From contig JAIRQQ010000026.1 in the NCBI GenBank assembly GCA_031256395.1, positions 1 to 41,546 on the forward strand: 41,546 nucleotides of DNA, read 5' to 3'. The notes under the pieces were generated by a model. It was not told the origin of the DNA. It saw only the letters and a program-made list of their open reading frames with translations, and ran no database searches. Position 1 is the first letter of the stretch. Every line of letters starts with the position of its first letter. The position numbers and the translations under genes were made by a program. Of the stretch, positions 26,023-34,777 are shown piece by piece. The DNA is from Nitrososphaerota archaeon (lineage in GTDB: Archaea; Thermoproteota; Bathyarchaeia; Bathyarchaeales; Bathycorpusculaceae).

Positions 26023-27092
26023 TTGAAACTACGTCTCCTTTTAGATATTAACAGATATATGAAAAATGGAACTCCAAGCAAGGCAGTTACAATGCCTACT
26101 GGAAGTTCAGTGGGCATTATAATCAGTCGTCCCACTGTATCTGCGGCAAGAAGCATAAAAGCGCCCAAAAGCATGCTGCAAGGTATTAGGTAGCGGTAAT
26201 CATTGCCAATTAACATTCTAGCAATGTGTGGAGCAATCAAATCTACAAAGCCAATGATACCTGTGAAGGCTATTATGCTTGCAGTGGCGATTGTCTCCAA
26301 AACCATGTTAAACGATAGAACCCGTTTAGAATTAACGCCTAAACTAACAGCAACCTCTTCGCCCATGCTTAAGATATTGATATTCCATGCTTGAAACATC
26401 ATTAGTATGACTGTAACTGCAACAATTGGTAAACAAATCAAAATGTTTTGCCAAGATGACGTATAGAGACCGCCCATGAGCCAAAAAACAATGGCTTGAA
26501 CCGCGTTTCGTTCAGGAGAGATATATTGTACTAAGGAAAGCAGAGCAGAGAAAAGAAAACCAACGGCCACTCCAGCCAATATCACTGACTCTGAACCCAT
26601 GCCGCGTATACGTGCAACAAAATAAACGATAACCATAGCCAGTAAACAAAAAACAAAGGCGTTACCGATTACAAGGTATCCACCCAAGGTTGCAATACTT
26701 ATTCCAAAAACTATGGCTAAGGCAGCACCAAATCCTGCCGCGGAAGAAATGCCCAAAACATAAGAGGAAACAAGAGGATTACGCAAAATACCTTGCATCG
26801 TTGCTCCAGCAGCAGCCAAACCAGCCCCTGCTATTATGGCCATAACAATTCGGGGTAAGCGGATAGTCCAAATTATCGTCTCAGCAAGAGCTGAGGGGGG
26901 CGTGATGTTGAGGAAAGGAAAAGTTTTGGAAACTATGACAGACAAAGCTTCAGTTATGCCTGGAGAAGAAGCCCCAAAACTAAGAGAGAACAAAGCCGTG
27001 GCCATTAGGGCTAAAAATAGAGAAATGATGACGAGAATTTTTTTCTTTTTGCCTTTACTGTATAGTTTTTTTAGCTCAGCTGTTGTGGTCAT
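26019..27092 (-). CDS. FecCD-family metal-chelate ABC permease, third set
   Basis: A 357-residue permease with the same architecture and much the same sequence as the one at 15250: IRLPRIVMAIIAGAGLAAAG, GILRNPLVSSYVLGISSAAG, and the FTGIIGFVDLIAPHIAR coupling region. Its ATG overlaps the small upstream gene's stop by 4 bases, and its own stop overlaps the ATPase start. The operon has no binding protein, so the paralogous ones at 16323 and 17723 are the likely partners. Substrate unknown. Confidence 0.86.
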   Translation of the reverse strand: MTTTAELKKLYSKGKKKKILVIISLFLALMATALFSLSFGASSPGITEALSVIVSKTFPFLNITPPSALAETIIWTIRLPRIVMAIIAGAGLAAAGATMQGILRNPLVSSYVLGISSAAGFGAALAIVFGISIATLGGYLVIGNAFVFCLLAMVIVYFVARIRGMGSESVILAGVAVGFLFSALLSLVQYISPERNAVQAIVFWLMGGLYTSSWQNILICLPIVAVTVILMMFQAWNINILSMGEEVAVSLGVNSKRVLSFNMVLETIATASIIAFTGIIGFVDLIAPHIARMLIGNDYRYLIPCSMLLGAFMLLAADTVGRLIIMPTELPVGIVTALLGVPFFIYLLISKRRRSFN

Positions 27093-27292
27093 TGATACTC
27101 AAACAGCCCTACTGAGGTTAATTCCATAACTTTGGTCAGAGGTGTTTGAGTTTGGTGTACTGATGCAGGTAAAGAAGATAGATCGAATCGCGCTGAGGAT
27201 TTTGTTACAAAAAAACAGACAGGTATACCATAAGCCAATGCAGACAAGTCTAACGCAGATGTTGCCAAACATAGAGCTGATGGTTTTTTCAA
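27089..27292 (-). CDS. Unrecognised 67-residue protein
   Basis: A small gene with GGAGGT 6 bases before a TTG start, placed 14 bases after chlID and overlapping the next permease by 4 bases. The strong ribosome site and both junctions argue that it is translated. The product starts MKKPSALCLATSALDL, has a weakly hydrophobic stretch (about 5-30) with two cysteines, and a polar C-terminal half. I recognise no family. It may be an accessory factor for the chelatase or importer, or the remnant of a larger protein. Confidence 0.55.
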   Translation of the reverse strand: MKKPSALCLATSALDLSALAYGIPVCFFVTKSSARFDLSSLPASVHQTQTPLTKVMELTSVGLFEYQ

Positions 27293-27306
27293 CTTTTTAC
27301 CTCCAG

Positions 27307-29349
27307 TCAGTTATTGGTAGATATACTTGAGAGATCAGAATGTAGGTGAGTTCTAACAGCAGAAGCTATAGGGGCGGCACGTAATTCTTCTAAACGTAAA
27401 TATTTGCTACCCATAGTTTCAGAAATTTGTTTAACTAATCCAAAGTTAAGAAAGCCCTGTTCGGTATCTATAGTGATTGATTGTATACCTTTGGAGGCAA
27501 TTTTGTAGGCGATATTTTTGGCTTCTTCAACGGGGTCGCCACCGTAGAGGTTAACGTTTGCTCGTCCGTCTGAAACTAGCACCAACAGAGGGATATCATC
27601 AGTTCGAAGGGAAGATACCACAGCATCTAGACCGAGTTTTAATCCATGAGCTAATGGTGTGCGACCACCAGTTGGTAAATTTGTTAAGTGTTTTTGGGCC
27701 AGCTCTACGTTGTTGGTTGGTGGGAGAACAAGTTCTGCCGAGTTTTTACGGAAAACGACCATACCTACACGGTCTCTACGTTGGTAGGCATCTAATAAAA
27801 GTGAGAGAACAGCGCCCTTAGTTGCGCTCATACGTTCCTCGGCAGCCATAGAGCCACTGGCATCGACTACAAACATAATCAGATTGCCCATCTTTGTTTC
27901 TCGGATTTTTTCTCGCATGTCACAGCGCTCGATTAGAAGGGCATTTTGTGGGCTGTTGGCAGCTTCTTTTCGTCGCTTCTGGAATGGAGCGGCGGCTCGA
28001 AAGGTTGCATCGAAAGCCAGATCAGTAACTTTGCCTCTAGGAAGCATACTTGCAACATAGTGACCTCTCTTAGAATCACTGATTATTTTGGAACGCCGAC
28101 CAGATCCATGCCGTTCGAGTTCATCAAGAACAGGCGCAGAGAGGGGTTTTACGGCGTAGGGTTCATCAGCTTGGAAAAGTTGTTCTTTTGTGGGTTCATC
28201 GGGGTTATTTTGTTTATCTTGTTTATCTGGTGCATCATTGTTTGATGAATCATTGTCGGAAGAATCACTGTTTGAAGTGTCATCGTTATTTTGTGGCAGA
28301 GTTTGTTTGTCATTATTCCATTTTTGGATGCTGTCATTGATTTGTTGTTGTTCCATTTTTGGTTCTTCAAATGGTTGGCGTCGCTGTCGATGGGGAAGCA
28401 CGAGTTCGGCGGCTTCTTTTATGTCTTCTTCGGTAACTTCTGTGCGTCCATTGTAGGCAGCTATGGTACAGGCTGTTTTGTACATAACTATGTCTGCACG
28501 ATGGCCATCCACTGCAAAGTCGGTACAAATTTGGGTTATTAAATCAAGTAGTTCGGAGTTCAAGTTTACTTTTGGTAGAAGTGCTGTTGCGGATAGGATT
28601 TTTTGGCGTATGCTTTCTTGGTTATCTGTGGCGGAGGCAACAAAGGAAGCAGGGTTGCTTTCAAATGCAATGCGGCGGCGTATTATTTCTGCGCGGGCTT
28701 CTCTGTAGGGTATGCCTTTGACTTCGACTGAGAGGGCAAAGCGGTCTAGGAGTTGGGGGCGCAGTTCACCTTCTTCGGGGTTCATTGTTCCGATTAGGAC
28801 AAAATGTGATGGGTGGCTAAAGGAGACTCCTTCGCGTTCAACAAAGTTTACGCCCATCGCGGCTGCATCAAGCAAGACATCAACTAAATGGTCATCGAGT
28901 AAATTGACTTCGTCGATGTATAGGAGGTTTCGGTTAGCTTGAGCTAGAATACCGGGGTCGAAGTGTTTCTCACCGGTTTTTATGGCTTTTTCAATGTCAA
29001 TAGTGCCAACCAAGCGGTCTTCTGTAGCACCAATGGGTAACTCGACCACAGAGACGGCTCGTTTGGTGGTGAGTAATTGGGTGTTGGCGGTGTTTTTTGA
29101 TGCGCATGTTTCACAGAGGTCTTTGAGGTTTTTTGGATCACAATGGAAAGGACAGTTAGTAACGACTTCGACTTCAGGCAGGAGGTTTGCTAGGGCACGT
29201 ACAGTTAAGGATTTGCCAGTGCCTTTTTCTCCTCTTAGAAGGACACCGCCTATTTTTGGGTTGATTACATTTAGAATCAGCGCTAGTTTCATTTTGTCTT
29301 GGCCGACAATAGCGCTGAAGGGATAAACTATTTTGTTTTGGTATTGCAT
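27307..29349 (-). CDS. ChlI-ChlD fusion: chelatase AAA+ motor and VWA subunit
   Basis: A 680-residue fusion. The N-terminal half is a ChlI/BchI AAA+ domain: Walker A GEKGTGKS (about 40-47), the cysteine set CPFHCDP and CETC near 85-105, and Walker B LLYIDEVNLL. An Asp/Asn/Gln-rich linker follows, then a ChlD-like VWA domain with the metal site DASGSMAAEE. Such proteins drive metal insertion by a CobN/ChlH subunit, and cobN is four genes downstream. An ATG at 29382 is in frame, but the TATA box at 29388-29397 would start transcription after it. The ATG at 29349, just after AAGGAA, fits better. Operator copy D lies directly upstream. Confidence 0.88.
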   Translation of the reverse strand: MQYQNKIVYPFSAIVGQDKMKLALILNVINPKIGGVLLRGEKGTGKSLTVRALANLLPEVEVVTNCPFHCDPKNLKDLCETCASKNTANTQLLTTKRAVSVVELPIGATEDRLVGTIDIEKAIKTGEKHFDPGILAQANRNLLYIDEVNLLDDHLVDVLLDAAAMGVNFVEREGVSFSHPSHFVLIGTMNPEEGELRPQLLDRFALSVEVKGIPYREARAEIIRRRIAFESNPASFVASATDNQESIRQKILSATALLPKVNLNSELLDLITQICTDFAVDGHRADIVMYKTACTIAAYNGRTEVTEEDIKEAAELVLPHRQRRQPFEEPKMEQQQINDSIQKWNNDKQTLPQNNDDTSNSDSSDNDSSNNDAPDKQDKQNNPDEPTKEQLFQADEPYAVKPLSAPVLDELERHGSGRRSKIISDSKRGHYVASMLPRGKVTDLAFDATFRAAAPFQKRRKEAANSPQNALLIERCDMREKIRETKMGNLIMFVVDASGSMAAEERMSATKGAVLSLLLDAYQRRDRVGMVVFRKNSAELVLPPTNNVELAQKHLTNLPTGGRTPLAHGLKLGLDAVVSSLRTDDIPLLVLVSDGRANVNLYGGDPVEEAKNIAYKIASKGIQSITIDTEQGFLNFGLVKQISETMGSKYLRLEELRAAPIASAVRTHLHSDLSSISTNN

Positions 29350-29387
29350 TTCCTTATTTTCTACCGGGTAAAGGATAACCAATAAAC

Positions 29388-29427
29388 CATATAAACCATT
29401 ATTTAATATAAGTTAATAATAAGTTGA
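29388..29427 (-). promoter_or_regulatory. Shared operator/promoter element, copy D, before chlID
   Basis: Minus strand: TCAACTTATT, ATTAACTTAT, ATTAAATAAT and GGTTTATATG in the common register. A further TCAACTTGAG lies one more turn upstream (about 29436-29445). It should control the eight-gene run from chlID to the ABC-2 permease. Confidence 0.75.
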
Positions 29428-29600
29428 TAAACTCAAGTTGATGAATATAAACGAAACACAAACAAAATCACGCCCCCCAACCAAAACATCAAAGGCAACG
29501 CCCAAATAAAGCTGTTTTAACGCTAAAACACCAACTAACAGTCACAAAGAGAAAGATTAATAGCAACAAAATACACCTATCCCCTCGGGAGGGATGGGAT

Positions 29601-29870
29601 ATACACGCCCAGCATAAAAAAAGAAAAGAAGTATCAGATCGCCTATCCAGAATCGAAGGTCATGTACGCGGCCTCAAAAAAATGGTTGAAGAAGACAAAT
29701 CCTGCCCAGAAATTCTGCTACAATTCATCGCCATACGAGCCGCATTAAACAAAGCAGCCCGCATAGTACTTGAAGACCACGTAGAAACCTGCCTAAAACA
29801 AGCAGCCACATCAGGCGAAACAGAACAAACCCTTCAAGAACTAAAAGAAACCCTAGCCAAACTCATCTAA
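29601..29870 (+). CDS. CsoR-family metal-sensing repressor (start uncertain)
   Basis: A CsoR/RcnR-type helical repressor. The conserved start reads KKRKEVSDRLSRIEGHVRG and the metal triad Cys-X24-His-X3-Cys is present (CPEILL, then EDHVETC), the spacing of copper-sensing CsoR. The frame has no ATG, GTG or TTG before the conserved core; the first ATG in frame, 29682, would cut off the first helix. GGAGG at 29588-29592 is followed 8 bases later by ATA at 29601, giving a product of normal length (89 residues), so I propose ATA. The nearby ATG at 29594 is in another frame and stops at once. The P1B ATPase follows after 14 bases and is the likely target. Confidence 0.8.
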   Translation: MHAQHKKRKEVSDRLSRIEGHVRGLKKMVEEDKSCPEILLQFIAIRAALNKAARIVLEDHVETCLKQAATSGETEQTLQELKETLAKLI

Positions 29871-29884
29871 CAAAGGGGTACCCA

Positions 29885-31717
29885 ATGACACCAAAACAAG
29901 CGCTTCTAACTATTTTTACAGTACTGGGTTTAGCAGGCTGGATAGCATCATTTTTTGAAATTCTACCCACACCCATAGTTTTCTACATGCAAATTACCTC
30001 AGCAACTATGGCCTTATGCACCATTGGATATGGTGCCGTAAAGTCACTTCGCAACCGAGTCTTTAGCATGGATGCACTGGCAACTATAGCCATACTGGCT
30101 TCAATTATAAGTGGAGAATATTTCCCAGCAACCATGGTGGCACTTATGCTCCTAGGCGGAGAAATGCTCGAAGACTACGCCCAAGGACAAAGCTCCAAAG
30201 CCATACAAAAACTCCTCGAAGGCCAACCACAAACAGCCACAGTTCTAAGAAACGGGCAAGAAATTCAAGTTAAACCCGAAGAGGTACAAATTGGAGAAAT
30301 AGTTCTAGTTAAGCCAGGTGCAAAGATTCCTGTCGATGGCATCATCGAGAAAGGATATGCATCTATCAATCAAGCCTCAGTAACAGGGGAATCAGTGCCT
30401 GCTGAAAAAGCAAAAGGCGCAGAAGTTTACAGTGGAACAATAGTTCAGCATGGAGCCATATACATAACAGCAACCGCAGTTGGTGAAAAAAGCACATATG
30501 GTAAAATAATCAGCTTAGTTAGAGAGGCCGAAGAAAAAAAAGCGCCAATAGAGCGAACAGCAGACAAATACGCTAAATACTTTACACCAACCATACTTGT
30601 GGTAGGCCTGATTGTTTTTGCACTAACAGGAAACATCTTACGAACAGCAGCCATCTTTGTAATAGCCTGCCCATGTGCACTAATTCTATCAACACCTGCG
30701 GCTGTTGTGGCAAGCATTGGAAACGCCGCAAAAAAAGGAATTCTCATACGAAATGGAGAAACCTTGGAGAAAATGTCTAAGGTCAAAGTACTGGTTGTAG
30801 ATAAAACAGGAACAATCACCAAGGGCAAGCTCGAAGTTACAAACATAACAAGCTTTAGTCAATACACAGCTGACCAAATTTTACAGTTTGCCGCCGCATC
30901 AGAAAAATGCTCTGAACATCCCTTTGCTAAAGCCATCTTGGAGCAAGCAATCAAAAAAGGGATGGATATCTCACACCCCGAATACTTTGAGCATCATCCA
31001 GGTTTAGGGGTATGCATCACCAACAACGGGTCAGCCATAGTCACCGGAAATAAACAACTCATGCAAAAATGCTCCATACAACTAACCCAAGACGTACAAG
31101 ACTACATGATAAATCAAGACCGTTCAACCGTTGTTCTTGTTGCAAAAGAAAAAGAACTGATAGGCGCGATAACTTTGACAGATCAACCCAGAGAAAACAT
31201 CAAAGCGATACTATCAGAAGTGAAACAAACCGGAGTTAAACAGGTCATAATGTTAACAGGGGACAACAAAAGCGTTGCCCAAGCAGTTGCAGAAAATTGT
31301 GCAATCGATGAAACCGCAGCTGACTTGATGCCCACAGACAAAGTCAACAAGATTAGAAATCTCAAAGAGAAGGGTCTAACGGTTGCTATGGTGGGAGATG
31401 GAATTAACGATGCACCGGCACTCGCTGAAGCTGATGTGGGTATTGCTATGGGGTTAGCTGGAACCGAAGCAACTATTGAAACAGCCGGCATAGTACTAAC
31501 CTCAGATGATTTGTCAAGGCTACCGCAAATGTTTAAGATAGGAAAAACAACAATGACAATTATCAAGCAAAACATCGCATTTGCACTAGCCGTAAACATT
31601 GTTGGCATAGCTCTATCCAGTCAAGGGCTGATAACGCCATTGGCCGCAGCCATAATTCACGAAAGCAACGCACTAATAGTTATGGCCAATTCACTTAGGC
31701 TTCTTAGGGTAAAATAA
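29885..31717 (+). CDS. P1B-type heavy-metal ATPase
   Basis: A 610-residue P-type ATPase without an N-terminal metal-binding domain. It has TGES (167-170), the membrane motif CPC (262-264) in ACPCALILSTPAA, phosphorylation site DKTGT (Asp306), and the hinge GDGINDAPALAEADVGIAMG. The last helix has IIHESNALIVMANSLRLL, with His592. CPC is usual for Cu+ or Zn2+/Cd2+ pumps, while a His-Glu motif in the last helix is more typical of the P1B-4 (Co/Fe) group, so the metal is unclear. AAGGGG precedes the ATG. It forms an operon with the CsoR-type gene, so metal-induced efflux is likely. It ends 4 bases from the convergent cbiO. Confidence 0.9.
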   Translation: MTPKQALLTIFTVLGLAGWIASFFEILPTPIVFYMQITSATMALCTIGYGAVKSLRNRVFSMDALATIAILASIISGEYFPATMVALMLLGGEMLEDYAQGQSSKAIQKLLEGQPQTATVLRNGQEIQVKPEEVQIGEIVLVKPGAKIPVDGIIEKGYASINQASVTGESVPAEKAKGAEVYSGTIVQHGAIYITATAVGEKSTYGKIISLVREAEEKKAPIERTADKYAKYFTPTILVVGLIVFALTGNILRTAAIFVIACPCALILSTPAAVVASIGNAAKKGILIRNGETLEKMSKVKVLVVDKTGTITKGKLEVTNITSFSQYTADQILQFAAASEKCSEHPFAKAILEQAIKKGMDISHPEYFEHHPGLGVCITNNGSAIVTGNKQLMQKCSIQLTQDVQDYMINQDRSTVVLVAKEKELIGAITLTDQPRENIKAILSEVKQTGVKQVIMLTGDNKSVAQAVAENCAIDETAADLMPTDKVNKIRNLKEKGLTVAMVGDGINDAPALAEADVGIAMGLAGTEATIETAGIVLTSDDLSRLPQMFKIGKTTMTIIKQNIAFALAVNIVGIALSSQGLITPLAAAIIHESNALIVMANSLRLLRVK

Positions 31718-31721
31718 AAAA

Positions 31722-32588
31722 CTATGTAGAGGCTTTTGCCTCTTTGACTGCCTGGTCTATGAGCCGCAATATTTCACGTCTGGCCTCACTAATGGTAAGA
31801 GGAAGCTCATCAGCGATGGGTAAATTATTTTCTTTCTTTAGGACTTCAAAGAGGTGAGCTATGCGAGGCGAACGCAGATTTACTTTGCGGATTAATTCAG
31901 TGTTTGAAAAGCTTGTTTTAGGCGTACCCTCGGAGACTATTTTGCCTTTATTTAAGATGTATAACTTGTCTGCAAATAAAGGAACCATGTCTACATCATG
32001 GGTAGCCAATAGCAGGGTAATACCCTTTTCTTTGTTAAGTTTGAGCAATAAATGCAGTATATCACTTGTGGCAATGGGGTCAAGACTGGAGGTGGGCTCA
32101 TCCATTATGATAACTTCAGGTTGCATCGCAAGCACACCAGCCAGTGCAACTCGTTTTTTCTGGCCGCCGCTTAGAAAATGTGGAGGTTTGTCTACGAACT
32201 CGGTCATGCCAACAGTTGTAAGTGCATCATCGACAAGCTGCTTGACATGCTCAGAGGTATAGCCTAGATTTAGAGGCCCAAAGGCTACGTCTTGTTTTAC
32301 AGAAGAGGCAAAAAGTTGGTCATTTGGATCTTGAAAAACAAAGCCCACTCTTTTGCGCAGATTTAACAAAGATTTAGCATCATAGGAGAGGGGTTTGTCT
32401 TCAAAGTATATGTTACCAGAAGTAGGTTTTAGAATACCATTTAGATGGTTAAGCAGAGTGGTTTTTCCAGAACCGTTTGTACCTAAAAAGGCAACACGTT
32501 CGCCTCGGGTAAAGTTTAAAGAAATTTCATCAAGAGCCAAGGTTCCATCTGAGTAACGGTGGGATAATTTTTCTAAGCTAAATATCAT
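31722..32588 (-). CDS. cbiO: Cobalt/nickel ECF importer ATPase CbiO
   Basis: A 288-residue ECF-type ATPase: Walker A GTNGSGKTTLLNHL, Q-loop VFQDPNDQLFASSV (a hallmark of CbiO/EcfA), signature LSGGQKKR, Walker B VIIMDEPTSSLDP, switch ATHDVDM. The C-terminal helix is typical in length. The ATG follows the cbiQ stop directly, with GGAG 8 bases upstream. It energises metal uptake with CbiQ, CbiN and CbiM encoded upstream. It is the last gene of the operon. Confidence 0.92.
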   Translation of the reverse strand: MIFSLEKLSHRYSDGTLALDEISLNFTRGERVAFLGTNGSGKTTLLNHLNGILKPTSGNIYFEDKPLSYDAKSLLNLRKRVGFVFQDPNDQLFASSVKQDVAFGPLNLGYTSEHVKQLVDDALTTVGMTEFVDKPPHFLSGGQKKRVALAGVLAMQPEVIIMDEPTSSLDPIATSDILHLLLKLNKEKGITLLLATHDVDMVPLFADKLYILNKGKIVSEGTPKTSFSNTELIRKVNLRSPRIAHLFEVLKKENNLPIADELPLTISEARREILRLIDQAVKEAKAST

Positions 32589-33386
32589 TTAGATAACTCC
32601 TATGTTTAGTGTCAAAAACAACAAGACAACAAGTAAAACATCAAAAATCACAATGCCCACAAGTACTAGTTTTTTTGGAGAAGCAAAGTCATCAAGGATA
32701 CGTATATCACCATCGTACCCTCGGGCGTTCATAGCGGCAAGTGTCCGCTCTCCCTGATCTAGGACTCGTATGAAAAGACTACCAATAAGCATAGACAGGG
32801 CGCGTATGCGATTTAGCCAACCGGATCGTCTGAGGCGGAGTGTTTGGGCAAGACTCATCTGCTCAGAGATTTCTAAAAATAAAAAAATGTAGCGATAGAT
32901 CATCATAGATAACTCAACCATAACTTGGGGCATGCGAATACGACGGAGAAGAACACAAAGATCAGTTATTGAGGTAGTGAGTACAAGAAAGAAAAGACAA
33001 GAAAGAGCACCCTCGACTCTGAGAAAAGTAGTTATGCTCATAGAGAGACCACTTTTAAATATCGACCAAGTAAACCAAGGAAACTGGATTTCTAGTAGAG
33101 TTGCGCCAGATCCAAAGAACAGGGCTAAAAAAATACAGCTAAGCGCAAGCATATAGGTGGGATAAACAAACAAATTGAAGTAAAGACGAGCTCTAACCTT
33201 AGCAAGACCTAAGACCAGAATTGTACAGATTATAAACACTACAACCGGAACAATAAAAGTTGGTGCAGAAACACTTATTATAAGTGCTGAGAGGGCAAAA
33301 AAAGTTTTAGTTATTGGGCTGTTTTTTGCTAATGTGTTAGTATAAGCCGATCGGTCTAGTTCAGTATAAAGTTCGGAATGGCTCAA
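32589..33386 (-). CDS. cbiQ: Cobalt/nickel ECF importer T subunit CbiQ
   Basis: A 265-residue multi-span protein with the CbiQ/EcfT coupling segment LAQTLRLRRSGWL and, further on, RTLAAMNARGYDGD. These helices bind CbiO. The probable start is TTG at 33386, 9 bases after GGAG. A gap of 163 bases separates it from cbiN; nothing recognisable lies in the gap. Confidence 0.9.
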   Translation of the reverse strand: MSHSELYTELDRSAYTNTLAKNSPITKTFFALSALIISVSAPTFIVPVVVFIICTILVLGLAKVRARLYFNLFVYPTYMLALSCIFLALFFGSGATLLEIQFPWFTWSIFKSGLSMSITTFLRVEGALSCLFFLVLTTSITDLCVLLRRIRMPQVMVELSMMIYRYIFLFLEISEQMSLAQTLRLRRSGWLNRIRALSMLIGSLFIRVLDQGERTLAAMNARGYDGDIRILDDFASPKKLVLVGIVIFDVLLVVLLFLTLNIGVI

Positions 33387-33549
33387 TGGGCAGGTCTCCT
33401 TTCTTTCGGCAAATTAGTTCGTGACTCCATCCGATTTTTGCAAGTTAAACATACTTCGTTTATGCGCTATCTATACTTTGCTCATACACCCGAAGGTGTC
33501 TCCCAAAAAAATAGAGGGATACAACAATATTGGAGGGTTAACTGTTGGT

Positions 33550-34059
33550 TTAGTGCGGTTTTGCCCGCATGTACCCAACGAAATAACCCAGTATTGAGGC
33601 TCCGATGGCAACCTGTAATGAGAAAATTATACATTCTCCCAATTCATCAGGCTTATATCCCAAGGGGTCAATCCAGGGTTCATAACCGCTTGACAGGATT
33701 TCGTCAGGACCTTGGCCGTCTGTTCCGCTGAAATCGCCGGCGTTAAACACGAAAGGCAATATGAATATAGCCAACACAACTCCAATGAGCAGTATATACA
33801 CATACTTCATTTTGACTGGTTGCTTTGCAGTAATGGCTTTGCCTGCGGCACGGATGGACTTTAAGCCCTTTTTAGTTCCAATGAAGTGTCCTAGTGTAGC
33901 GGCCATTATACCTGCTTGCACTGAGAATAACAGTATCTCTGTTTCACCTGGAAGCGAAATTAACTCTTCAGTCAGAGGAGTGTATCCTAAAGCTACGATG
34001 TAGGCAAATAGGGCGAGCGGTGTCGCTATGGCCAATGCTATGTAATATTTATACTGCAT
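33550..34059 (-). CDS. cbiN: CbiN-like subunit, internally duplicated
   Basis: A 169-residue membrane protein. The second half (about 83-169) is a normal CbiN: a helix, the GYEPWIDPLGYKPDELGE loop, then IIFSLQVAIGASILGYFVG. The first half repeats the pattern: a helix at 5-24, a short loop ending LPGETE, then ILLFSVQAGIMAATLGHFIG and a basic stretch. CbiN is normally about 90-100 residues with two helices; this one has four, so it looks like a tandem duplication with a reduced first copy. CbiN helps load the metal into CbiM. The ATG overlaps the cbiM end by 11 bases. Confidence 0.85.
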   Translation of the reverse strand: MQYKYYIALAIATPLALFAYIVALGYTPLTEELISLPGETEILLFSVQAGIMAATLGHFIGTKKGLKSIRAAGKAITAKQPVKMKYVYILLIGVVLAIFILPFVFNAGDFSGTDGQGPDEILSSGYEPWIDPLGYKPDELGECIIFSLQVAIGASILGYFVGYMRAKPH

Positions 34060-34753
34060 TTTCCGAGTTCGCCTCGTTTTGTGTGTTTGTAAGGGGGATT
34101 TTTAATACCCCTAATTTTTGGAGGATACTGCCTTTGTATTTTGATAGGAAGCTAAAAAGCAAAACAGCAAGAATACCCTCAGCTATGGCTAGTGGAATCT
34201 GTGTAATGGCATATATGCTAAAGAAGGTTACAAAGGAAGCAAAAACACTACCGTTGGTTGGGAATGCAAGACCGAGTTGAACAGCTGTAGTGATATAGGT
34301 CATTAAATCGGCAACAACAACTGCAACAAAAACACCTATTGAGGGGTTAAGGCGAGTTTTTTTAAACACCCACCATATTGCAAAGGCTATCGCGGGTCCA
34401 ACAATACCCATGGAGAAAATGTTAGCTCCAAGGGTCGTTATACCACCGTGAGCCAATAATAAGGCTTGAAATGTCAGAACTATTACTGATATGGCACTTG
34501 TTATTGCCGGTCCGAAAAGAATGGACGAAAAACCAGTACCTGTTGGGTGTGAACTGCTTCCGGTTACAGATGGAAGCTTGAGGGCAGAGATTACAAAAAC
34601 AAATGCCCCAACTAGCGCCAAAAGCGGCTTGATCTCAGGCATTTTTTTTGTTAATTTAGCAACCTTGTAGATACCATAGGCCACTATAGGCAGAGATATC
34701 GCCCACCATATTTGCCACCATGGAGATGGCAGAAAACCTTCCATTATGTGCAT
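34049..34753 (-). CDS. cbiM: Cobalt/nickel ECF importer S subunit CbiM
   Basis: A 234-residue CbiM. The ATG at 34753 gives the N-terminus MHIMEGFLP, in which His2 is a known metal ligand of CbiM/NikM; GAGAGGAAA precedes it. The frame is open back to 34792, but that would bury the functional N-terminus. Other conserved blocks are GSSSHPTGTGFSSILFGP and LLLAHGGITTLGANIFSMG. It binds Co2+ or Ni2+ and passes it inward with CbiNQO. The operon is under operator copy C and divergent from a winged-helix regulator. Confidence 0.93.
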   Translation of the reverse strand: MHIMEGFLPSPWWQIWWAISLPIVAYGIYKVAKLTKKMPEIKPLLALVGAFVFVISALKLPSVTGSSSHPTGTGFSSILFGPAITSAISVIVLTFQALLLAHGGITTLGANIFSMGIVGPAIAFAIWWVFKKTRLNPSIGVFVAVVVADLMTYITTAVQLGLAFPTNGSVFASFVTFFSIYAITQIPLAIAEGILAVLLFSFLSKYKGSILQKLGVLKIPLTNTQNEANSENAV

Positions 34754-34777
34754 ATTGTGAATTTCCTCTCTTTTTAT

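Noticed and set aside
29594-29620. A simple homopolymer frameshift in the CsoR gene
   Set aside because: The ATG frame at 29594 stops at 29615, before the A-run at 29616-29622, so a change in the run would not restore the frame.
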